Part shown: piece by piece, positions 61,821-64,000 of the stretch
How positions within the stretch are numbered: position 1 is the stretch's first letter
Layout: each line of letters starts with the position of its first letter
Source: Lepus europaeus
Taxonomy: Eukaryota; Chordata; Mammalia; Lagomorpha; Leporidae
Assembly (NCBI RefSeq): GCF_033115175.1
Contig: NC_084837.1
Location: forward strand, 70,765,266-70,829,265
Length of the DNA: 64,000 nucleotides
Direction of reading: 5' to 3'
Position numbers and translations under genes: made by a program
The notes under the pieces: model-generated
Seen by the model: only the letters and a program-made list of their open reading frames with translations
What the model was told of the DNA's origin: nothing
The model's database searches: none

Positions 61821-63197
61821 GCCAGGCAGAGTTAGACAGTGAGAGAGAGAGAGAGAGAGAGACTTATAGACAGTGAGAGAGAGAGAGACAGAGAGACAGA
61901 AAGGTCTTCCTTCCGTCAGTTCACTCTGCAGATGGCCGCTACAGCCAGTGCACTGCACCGATCCGAAGCCAGAAGCCAGGTGCTTCTCCTGGTCTCCCAT
62001 GCAGGTGCAGGGCCCAAGCACTTGGGCCATCCTCCACTGCCTTCCCGGGCTACAGCAGAGAGCTGGACTGGAAGAGGAGCAACCAGGACAGAATCCGGTG
62101 CCCCGACCAGGACTAGAACCCGGGGTGCCGGTGCCGCAGGCAGAGGATTAGCCAAGTGAGCTGCGGCGCCGGCCGAGATATACTCTTAACCAGTAGGTCA
62201 CACACTATCTGAACCGCAAGCACTGTGTGAAATCACTGTGAGACTACAGCACACATATCAAATTAAAATTGGAGTCTGGTAACATATGCTAACTACCCAC
62301 AAGAGCTTCAAAGTTAAGGACTATGCCTTGGCATTTTCTTCTCAGGCCAGAGACCACCATGGCAATTATGAGACTAGACACCTAATCTTAAAAGTTTTTG
62401 TTCATTTCCTTCTATATACTTCATTCCTCCCTTTCAGTCAATTTATTTCAAATATATTTCAATGGCAATAGAGGAGACATACCCAAAAAACTCCATGTCC
62501 TCTTAGAATGATAAAACAACCTATGTTAACAATTTTCAAGGTCAGTGCTGTGGCGTAGAGGGTAAAGCTGCCACCTGCAGTGCCAGCATTCCATATGGGC
62601 ACCTGTTCCAGTCCTCGCTGCTCCACTTCCAATCCAGCTCTCTGCTATGGCCTGGGAAAGCAGTAGAAGATGGACCAAGTGCTTGGGCCCCTGCACCCAC
62701 ATGCGAGACCTAGATGAAGCTCCTGGCTTCGGATCAACCCAGCTCCAGCCATTGTGGCCATTTAGGAGTAAACCAGCAGATGGAAAACTTTTCTCTGTCT
62801 CTCCCTCTCTCTGTCTGTAACTCTTTCAATTAATAAATAAATATTTAAAGAAAAAACAATTTTCACATTTCCAAATCATTCGGTTTTATTTATTCCTCTT
62901 AGAAAATAAACAGAGACGATTCATGTTTACAGGTACAGAAAAACAAAATTTAAAAGTATTCTCTGCCAATTTTTATATTCCCCACCACTCCACAATAAAA
63001 CAATAATAAAGAAATTACCTATTGGACTGATTTTCCTGCACAAATGGATAACAAGTAATCAGATAGCTTGGAATTGGAGTTGGTTCTACACCAGAAACAC
63101 TTCCATTATCATTTGGGAGAGCCATAGGGATCATAAATGTATCAGGATTCTTCTTCTGGGGAATAAATGGCTCTACCTCAGCTGACAGCTTGACATT
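28354..63197 (-). CDS. SECISBP2L: SECISBP2L coding region, exons 2-18 (exon 1 lies outside the window)
   Basis: SECIS-binding protein 2-like is the vertebrate paralogue of SBP2, the factor that brings the selenocysteine insertion machinery to SECIS elements in selenoprotein mRNAs. Seventeen exons on the minus strand match the human protein I remember almost end to end. Each has an AG acceptor and GT donor, and lengths of 179, 325, 136, 230, 25, 116, 135, 81, 168, 142, 170, 133, 163, 221, 155, 220 and 689 nt sum to 1095 codons plus stop. Residue numbers in the exon entries assume eight residues from exon 1. Layout: a low-complexity N-terminal half, a lysine-rich segment, a SECIS-interaction-like motif near 487-503, an L7Ae-type RNA-binding domain near 668-801 and an acidic C-terminal tail. 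Sequences such as GHSRNPSAASAISFC and the acidic tail fit SECISBP2L and not SECISBP2. SECIS binding by this paralogue has been reported as weaker than by SBP2 (from memory). No frameshift or internal stop was seen. Confidence 0.97.
29043..31911 (+). repeat. SECISBP2L intron 17, with a probable L2 at about 30050-30590
   Basis: No lagomorph SINE in 2.9 kb. Plus-strand text such as aagtcttccctgattttcct and atctgtgtccctatggtggg resembles the L2 3' region. A short (TA)n lies at 29229-29242. Confidence 0.45.
31912..32131 (-). CDS. SECISBP2L: SECISBP2L exon 17
   Basis: 220 nt encoding about residues 802-874 plus one base of Glu875. The acceptor is gttttcag|AAC and the donor GAATATG|gtaagtt. NLFNKLVELTEEARKAYKD is the helix closing the domain. 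The following segment (KNVKKVPHHMGHSRNPSAA) is specific to SECISBP2L and absent from SBP2, which fixes the paralogue. Confidence 0.97.
32132..33171. other. SECISBP2L intron 16
   Basis: 1.04 kb, AT-rich, with no recognised repeat or RNA gene. Confidence 0.5.
33172..33326 (-). CDS. SECISBP2L: SECISBP2L exon 16, L7Ae domain part 2
   Basis: 155 nt completing Gly750 and encoding about residues 751-801 (GLDEALYNVIAMAREQEI to IFNYFGAE). The acceptor is attttctcag|GTGG and the donor GCTGAG|gtaagaa, ending in phase 0. It carries the second half of the L7Ae fold (IPFVFALGRKALGRCVNK, then VPVSVVGIF). The Gly-Gly pair at the exon 15/16 junction corresponds to the conserved RNA-contact turn in SBP2. Confidence 0.97.
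33327..34161. other. SECISBP2L intron 15, part without repeats
   Basis: No recognised repeat before the SINE that starts at 34177. Confidence 0.5.
34177..34530 (+). repeat. Young C-type SINE with 15-bp target-site duplication
   Basis: Full-length, head gagctggcgccgcggctcac, with 24 A's in the tail. AAGATTTTGTTATGC at 34162-34176 recurs exactly at 34529-34543. The perfect duplication and CpG-rich head mark a recent insertion in intron 15. Confidence 0.95.
34645..34865 (-). CDS. SECISBP2L: SECISBP2L exon 15, L7Ae domain part 1
   Basis: 221 nt completing Glu676 and encoding about residues 677-749, plus one base of Gly750. The acceptor is cttttatag|G and the donor TCAAAAG|gtatgc. It contains QKDPVRAKARRRLVMGLREV and CVIISPNCEKIQSK, hallmarks of the L7Ae/Gadd45 fold in the SBP2 family, which binds the kink-turn-like core of SECIS RNA. 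Confidence 0.97.
34866..36330. other. SECISBP2L intron 14, part without repeats
   Basis: No recognised repeat or gene; small open frames only. Confidence 0.4.
36331..36635 (-). repeat. Old C-type SINE
   Basis: Tail ttatttattatttttatttg, agttccatctgctggttcat and a degraded head (aaagacttgcccc). Confidence 0.75.
36925..37211 (-). repeat. Old C-type SINE fragment
   Basis: Starts at caccggttcattccccaaat-like text and ends with ttcaccagatgcctgccccc. Confidence 0.7.
37477..37639 (-). CDS. SECISBP2L: SECISBP2L exon 14
   Basis: 163 nt completing Asp622 and encoding about residues 623-675, plus two bases of Glu676. The acceptor is tctctacag|AT and the donor TTTAGAGA|gtaagt. A Ser/Pro-rich linker (SLSPASQNSPYCMTPVSQG) leads into KIHSKRFRE, which opens the conserved RNA-binding module and is nearly identical in SBP2. 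Confidence 0.96.
38010..38328 (-). repeat. C-type SINE
   Basis: Tail agattttatttatttgacag, GAGA tract, body and head gccacagcgcctgcc. Confidence 0.9.
38400..38760 (+). repeat. Probable L2 remnant
   Basis: ccagactgtaagctcttagt and attcattcaataagcatttg resemble the L2 3' end. Confidence 0.5.
38865..40250 (+). mobile_element. Lagomorph L1 3' UTR, internally repeated
   Basis: Non-coding L1 3' region in SECISBP2L intron 13 (antisense to the gene). A unit of about 250 bp (ctcatgac.agagcctaggg to the 'tataaag.taat' end) occurs at about 38879-39130 and 39426-39675, with a shorter third copy at about 39757-39905. Two 3' ends follow (about 39910-40055 and 40098-40248), each with a G-rich purine tract (gggttgcgggtgggagggaa) and gctgtactttggaaatt... 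to aataaaagttt. ORF2 is absent, so the element is 5'-truncated. Confidence 0.75.
40912..41044 (-). CDS. SECISBP2L: SECISBP2L exon 13
   Basis: 133 nt encoding about residues 578-621 (VILKEREEKKGRLTVDH to EIVSQE) plus one base of Asp622. The acceptor is gacttttag|GTT and the donor CAGGAAG|gtaaggg. It starts with a charged helix-like segment shared with SBP2 (ILKERQERK), followed by a more acidic linker. Confidence 0.95.
41135..41437 (-). repeat. C-type SINE
   Basis: cattatttattttaattgaa at the left, GAGA tract, body and head cgacagcattggccca. Confidence 0.85.
42088..42364 (-). repeat. Old C-type SINE
   Basis: T-rich start, catgctggttcattccccaa, and a degraded head (gaccaaatgcctgctac). Confidence 0.65.
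42442..42611 (-). CDS. SECISBP2L: SECISBP2L exon 12
   Basis: 170 nt completing Val521 and encoding about residues 522-577 (VTAASFHPKDSTNRKS to RPTALKK). The acceptor is gtttttag|TG and the donor AAAAAG|gtaaacc, ending in phase 0. It has a very basic run (SSKAKKGKEKEMAKLKRP). SBP2 has a similar KGKQREIPKAKKPTSLKK block, so this is part of the shared RNA-binding module. Confidence 0.96.
43312..43668 (-). repeat. C-type SINE
   Basis: Tail ttaaaatatttatttaatta, an expanded purine tract including a G-rich patch (about 43399-43414), body and head ccacagcgccagctcc. Confidence 0.9.
43669..44317. other. SECISBP2L intron 11, pyrimidine-rich ancient sequence
   Basis: Pyrimidine-rich text on the plus strand looks like a decayed ancient LINE, but I cannot name the family. 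No gene seen. Confidence 0.3.
44330..44462 (-). repeat. C-type SINE, 5' half only
   Basis: Starts mid-body (actactttcccaggccatag) and ends with the head ctacagtgctggaccc. Confidence 0.8.
44463..45218. other. SECISBP2L intron 11, right part
   Basis: Purine-rich ancient sequence at about 44560-44850 and a short (TA)n near 45100-45140. No gene seen. Confidence 0.3.
45219..45360 (-). CDS. SECISBP2L: SECISBP2L exon 11, SECIS-interaction-like motif
   Basis: 142 nt encoding about residues 474-520 plus one base of Val521. The acceptor is gccttgcag|GAA and the donor ATACGG|gtaatac. It contains PVQLDLGDMLAALEKQQ (about 487-503), very close to SBP2's PVQLDLGGMLTALEKKQ, the core of the region in SBP2 needed with the L7Ae domain for SECIS binding. 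Conservation here suggests the paralogue kept that interface. Confidence 0.96.
45503..45670 (-). CDS. SECISBP2L: SECISBP2L exon 10
   Basis: 168 nt, phase 0 at both ends, encoding about residues 418-473 (LDDLPENSPINIVQTPIP to SMEQKKLQ). The acceptor is gtcatag|TTG and the donor TTACAG|gtatg. The segment VPKRAKSQKKKALAAALA is lysine-rich and could be a nuclear-localisation or RNA-contact region (inference). Intron 10, which follows, is only 142 nt. Confidence 0.96.
45671..46179. other. SECISBP2L intron 9
   Basis: 509 nt, AT-rich, no recognised element. Confidence 0.5.
46180..46260 (-). CDS. SECISBP2L: SECISBP2L exon 9
   Basis: 81 nt, phase 0 at both ends, encoding 27 residues (about 391-417, DEDGFQELNENGNTKDEN to KLSSKV). 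The acceptor is ctattttag|GAT and the donor AAAGTA|gtaagtg. It is acidic and asparagine-rich, and a second consecutive symmetric exon. Confidence 0.94.
46261..46801. other. SECISBP2L intron 8, left part
   Basis: AT-rich, no recognised element. Confidence 0.4.
46802..47122 (+). repeat. C-type SINE
   Basis: Head ggggccagtgttgtaccatg and tail ttcaaataaataattagaat. Confidence 0.88.
47123..48015. other. SECISBP2L intron 8, right part
   Basis: AT-rich. About 47390-47560 faintly resembles L2. Nothing else seen. Confidence 0.3.
48016..48150 (-). CDS. SECISBP2L: SECISBP2L exon 8, symmetric cassette-type exon
   Basis: 135 nt, phase 0 at both ends, encoding about residues 346-390 (VGFKCRGHSTSSERRQ to NSESLYFE). 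The acceptor is tttatttag|GTT and the donor TTTGAG|gtattt. The donor is weaker than its neighbours (gtattttt). Removing it would delete exactly 45 residues in frame. I recall a human isoform shorter by 45 residues, which would fit, but cannot check it here. Confidence 0.94.
48202..48528 (-). repeat. Young C-type SINE
   Basis: From T(n)gggacaggcagagtgg to the head gccacggtgccggcc, with a short AGTAAAT repeat at 48195-48201 and 48529-48535. Confidence 0.93.
48636..48970 (+). repeat. C-type SINE
   Basis: Head gcagccagcgttgtagcata, body, and tail aaatacataaataaaatctt. Confidence 0.9.
48977..49305 (+). repeat. C-type SINE, head-to-tail with the previous copy
   Basis: Head gaggggccagtgctgtggca starts at the A-tail of the preceding SINE. 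It is probably an insertion into that tail. Confidence 0.9.
49306..50827. other. SECISBP2L intron 7, part without repeats
   Basis: 1.5 kb, AT-rich, with no recognised dispersed repeat or RNA gene. Confidence 0.4.
50828..50943 (-). CDS. SECISBP2L: SECISBP2L exon 7
   Basis: 116 nt completing Gly307 and encoding about residues 308-345 (GVNWSSVTCQATQKKPW to QRNNSQ). The acceptor is tgttacag|GTGGTG and the donor TCACAG|gtaattt, ending in phase 0. It is a polar Gln/Asn/Ser-rich segment with no recognised domain. Confidence 0.95.
51281..51305 (-). CDS. SECISBP2L: SECISBP2L exon 6, 25-nt microexon
   Basis: Only 25 nt, encoding HVESSVCA plus the first base of Gly307. The acceptor follows a long T-rich tract (about 15 T ending in aag|CAT) and the donor is GCAG|gtaatt. 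The peptide matches the human protein (HVESSMCAG), which supports it despite its size. Flanking introns are short (337 and 275 nt). Its length is not a multiple of three: skipping it alone shifts the frame, while exons 6 and 7 together total 141 nt. Confidence 0.92.
51581..51810 (-). CDS. SECISBP2L: SECISBP2L exon 5
   Basis: 230 nt completing Asp222 and encoding about residues 223-298 (FPSDIANKSLSE to ESGTMN). The acceptor is tcttgtag|AT and the donor ATGAAT|gtatgt, ending in phase 0. It contains a basic cluster (KSKGRRRR) followed by a Ser/Glu/Asp-rich segment (SSSEQGASEADIDSDSGY), a typical disordered and potentially phosphorylated region. Confidence 0.96.
51811..52404. other. SECISBP2L intron 4, right-hand start
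   Basis: No recognised repeat. Confidence 0.4.
52417..52758 (+). repeat. C-type SINE with 12-bp target-site duplication
   Basis: Flanked by AACAATACTGCT at 52405-52416 and 52759-52770. Head gggggccggtgccatggttc. Confidence 0.92.
52771..53084 (+). repeat. C-type SINE at the same target site
   Basis: Head gggcctggtgttgtggctca begins directly after the duplicated site of the preceding SINE. A partial third copy (AATACTG) follows its tail at 53083-53089. Confidence 0.9.
53455..53767 (-). repeat. Young C-type SINE with 16-bp target-site duplication
   Basis: TGACTTATTCACTTTT is found exactly at 53439-53454 and 53768-53783. The element interrupts the L1. Confidence 0.95.
54045..54360 (-). repeat. 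C-type SINE
   Basis: Tail ttttgttttattaatttgaa, GAGA tract, body and head catcacagcgctgaccc. It interrupts the L1. Confidence 0.88.
54691..55022 (+). repeat. C-type SINE with target-site duplication
   Basis: AAATTTTGCTGGCT at 54677-54690 matches 55023-55036 with one change. Head ggggccagcgccgtggtgca. It interrupts the L1. Confidence 0.92.
55350..55905 (-). repeat. Old C-type SINE split by a younger copy
   Basis: The 3' part (about 55355-55442) and the middle/5' part (55767-55905) of one old copy flank the insertion at 55443-55766. Confidence 0.65.
55443..55766 (-). repeat. C-type SINE with pure (GA)n tract and target-site duplication
   Basis: CTAATTACTT at 55433-55442 and 55767-55776. A pure GA run of about 40 bases at 55489-55529. 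Confidence 0.92.
55976..56225 (-). repeat. Old C-type SINE
   Basis: T(n)aagaggcagagacagagc, catccattggttcactctgc and a degraded head (gaactgctaggtcc). Confidence 0.65.
56226..56638. other. SECISBP2L intron 4, nothing recognised
   Basis: No dispersed repeat recognised. Confidence 0.3.
56640..56965 (+). repeat. C-type SINE
   Basis: Head ggggataactttgtggtata and tail ttcaaataaataaatcttta. Confidence 0.8.
57123..57440 (+). repeat. Young C-type SINE
   Basis: Head tggctggcgtcgcagctcac, B box ggttctagtcc and end ctgcctgtcA(n). Confidence 0.92.
57441..57978. other. SECISBP2L intron 4, end adjoining exon 4
   Basis: AT-rich, no repeat recognised. Confidence 0.4.
57979..58114 (-). CDS. SECISBP2L: SECISBP2L exon 4
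   Basis: 136 nt encoding about residues 177-221 (QQLLQQHIKSKRPLVKNV to LVDASQQT) plus one base of Asp222. The acceptor is aaatcag|CAG and the donor ACTG|gtaagg. A Gln-rich start is followed by a basic stretch. The acceptor context CAGCAGCAG could permit alternative acceptor use that removes one Gln. That is inference. Confidence 0.95.
58115..59697. other. SECISBP2L intron 3
   Basis: 1.58 kb without a SINE. It contains a (TA)n microsatellite at about 58542-58572 and the candidate exon described separately. Confidence 0.6.
58750..58815 (-). other. SECISBP2L: Candidate alternative exon in SECISBP2L intron 3
   Basis: Read on the minus strand, this 66-nt stretch encodes FVVVHGSTQSQG then TSFESSENEK and ends in a consensus donor, GAGAAG|gtaagt. 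Exon 3 ends and exon 4 begins in phase 0, and this segment fits between them in frame without a stop. Possible acceptors are gagaag|TTT (66 nt) and gtcag|GGG (58782, 33 nt). Both have weak pyrimidine tracts. The Ser/Gln-rich peptide resembles its neighbours. It is not in the human protein as I remember it. Confidence 0.4.
59698..60022 (-). CDS. SECISBP2L: SECISBP2L exon 3
   Basis: 325 nt completing Arg68 and encoding about residues 69-176 (QFPLYNNDIRWQQPNPN to RGPVVPK). The acceptor is ttttgcag|A and the donor CCAAAA|gtaagtg, ending in phase 0. The segment is rich in Pro, Tyr, Ser and Thr (YPIISAQPPVSTEYTYYQ) with no globular domain that I recognise, so it is probably disordered. Confidence 0.96.
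60023..60917. other. SECISBP2L intron 2, left part
   Basis: No recognised repeat. A 99-codon frame at 60514-60813 on the minus strand has no protein similarity that I recognise. Confidence 0.35.
60918..61252 (+). repeat. C-type SINE
   Basis: Head agggtctgcattgtggcata and tail caaataaataaataaatatt. Confidence 0.9.
61781..62173 (-). repeat. Young C-type SINE with 11-bp target-site duplication
   Basis: CGAGATATACT at 61770-61780 and 62174-62184. A T-run of about 29 bases near 61790-61819, a duplicated GAGA/cagtgagag tract (61836-61892), and an intact CpG-rich head (gctgcggcgccggc). Confidence 0.94.
62539..62854 (+). repeat. C-type SINE with 11-bp target-site duplication
   Basis: AACAATTTTCA at 62528-62538 and 62855-62865. 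Head aggtcagtgctgtggcgtag. Confidence 0.92.
63019..63197 (-). CDS. SECISBP2L: SECISBP2L exon 2
   Basis: 179 nt encoding about residues 9-67, from NVKLSAEVEPFIPQ to VQENQSN plus two bases of an Arg codon. The acceptor is ctttgaag|AATGTC and the donor AATAG|gtaatt. The segment resembles the SBP2 N-terminus (KLSADVKPFVP, then YPFVQE), so it is a family-wide N-terminal motif. Exon 1, with the start codon, is not in the window; a methionine two codons before the acceptor is intronic and should not be used as the start. Confidence 0.95.
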
Positions 63198-64000
63198 CTT
63201 CAAAGAGAAGGTAGAATGATTAACAACAAATGAGCAAACAATATAAATTCACAAATTAGCAGAATAGTCTTTACAAATAATAACTAAGTCACTTCTCAAT
63301 ATGCACAAAATATCCAAAGGAATAACAATGTCAACTTTAATGATCAAGTTATTTAGACAGTCATCAAATAAAAAAAGAAAAAATTTATCAAAAGTTACTA
63401 CATTTCAATGAAATAATTTCTTACGTAATCAAAGCTGTTAAAACAATCAAGTGTATAAGGAAGTCATACCTCACGGTCTAAAAATAAAGCTGGAAGTAAA
63501 GAACTGGCTAATCAGACAAAACAATGTGCTTTTAGCTAATTTTCTTCGGGGGTAAAAAAGCATAAAACAGAGTTCTAAAGGATAATTATATTTGTTTGAA
63601 CAGTCCAAAAAATAGTCTACTTCTGACCATTTCAGGAAATTAATTAGTATCATTAAATTAATAGGAAGGAAAATATCTAAGACGAACGGGAAAAAAAAGG
63701 GGGGGGGAACTTCTGGCTCACAGTTAAACTAGGAGGGGGGCGGGGTTGGGGGCGGGGGCAGGGGCAGGGTGATGAGTACTAGTTTCCCAGCAGACATCTC
63801 AGCAAACTAATTCGTAACATGTATTCATTTTGGTTCATGTTTTGCACCTTTTCTCATAATACATCTACAGAGATTTAGAAGACATAAGAAACTACAGTAT
63901 TTGGGGATACATATATGAGTGACAAATAAAATCTATAAAAGTCAGGATAGGAGTTACCACTAAGGAGAGAGAGAGCTGTATCTTGGAGGAACCTGGAAAA
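63198..64000. other. SECISBP2L intron 1 (partial)
   Basis: AT-rich intron 3' portion with no dispersed repeat. It contains a G-rich run at 63735-63769. The intron continues beyond the window towards exon 1. Confidence 0.7.
63735..63769 (+). repeat. G-quadruplex-type G-rich run
   Basis: Six runs of 3-6 G separated by one or two bases (GGGGGGCGGGGTTGGGGGCG continuing to CAGGGGCAGGG). It is on the non-template strand's complement for SECISBP2L, so the pre-mRNA is C-rich here. Confidence 0.8.

Noticed and set aside
28354..63197. Assignment to the paralogue SECISBP2
   Set aside because: The tail, the GHSRNPSAASAISFC segment and the N-terminal region match SECISBP2L and not SECISBP2.
63015..63203. 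Using the methionine two codons before exon 2 as the start of SECISBP2L
   Set aside because: That methionine lies in the acceptor region of intron 1. Exon 1 with the true start is beyond the window.

Overview
This is mammalian nuclear DNA, almost certainly from a rabbit or hare. The clue is the dominant repeat: about fifty copies of the lagomorph C-type SINE. These have a tRNA-like head with recognisable A and B boxes, a CT-rich 3' part and an A-rich tail, in young copies (CpG-rich head, ending 'ctgcctgtcAAAA') and older ones (ending 'aaataaataaatctttAAAA'). Older mammalian repeats (MIR, L2, MER5A, a MaLR LTR, L1 fragments) lie beneath them. There is nothing bacterial here, and most long open frames in the window are SINE translations.

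The one gene I can support is SECISBP2L (SECIS-binding protein 2-like) on the minus strand. Seventeen GT-AG coding exons, numbered 2 to 18 by the human gene, run from 63197 down to the stop codon at 28354-28356. All reading-frame phases close exactly. They encode 1095 residues; with the short first exon beyond the right edge the protein would be about 1103 residues, against roughly 1101 in human. A 3' UTR of about 3.6 kb follows, to a candidate poly(A) signal at 24737-24742.

Layout: 1-24.7 kb is intergenic and SINE-dense. It contains a degenerate endogenous-retrovirus retrocopy (about 6.8-8.9 kb) that ends in a poly(A) tail and is flanked by a 12-bp direct repeat, and a CpG island (about 11.74-12.63 kb) with no recognisable coding exon. 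24.7-29.0 kb is the terminal exon. 29-63.2 kb holds the remaining exons in SINE-rich introns, with a rearranged lagomorph L1 3' end at 38.9-40.25 kb and an ancient L1 at 53.3-55.1 kb split by three SINEs. 63.2-64 kb is intron 1 with a strong G-quadruplex motif.

The most interesting items are: a possible unlisted in-frame exon in SECISBP2L intron 3 (58750-58815) with a perfect donor and a phase matching both neighbours; a 25-nt microexon; three consecutive symmetric exons (8-10); a 9.9-kb tract free of lagomorph SINEs over the 3' end of the gene; the poly(A)-tailed ERV copy; and the orphan CpG island. I see no clear sign of a wholly new biological system.
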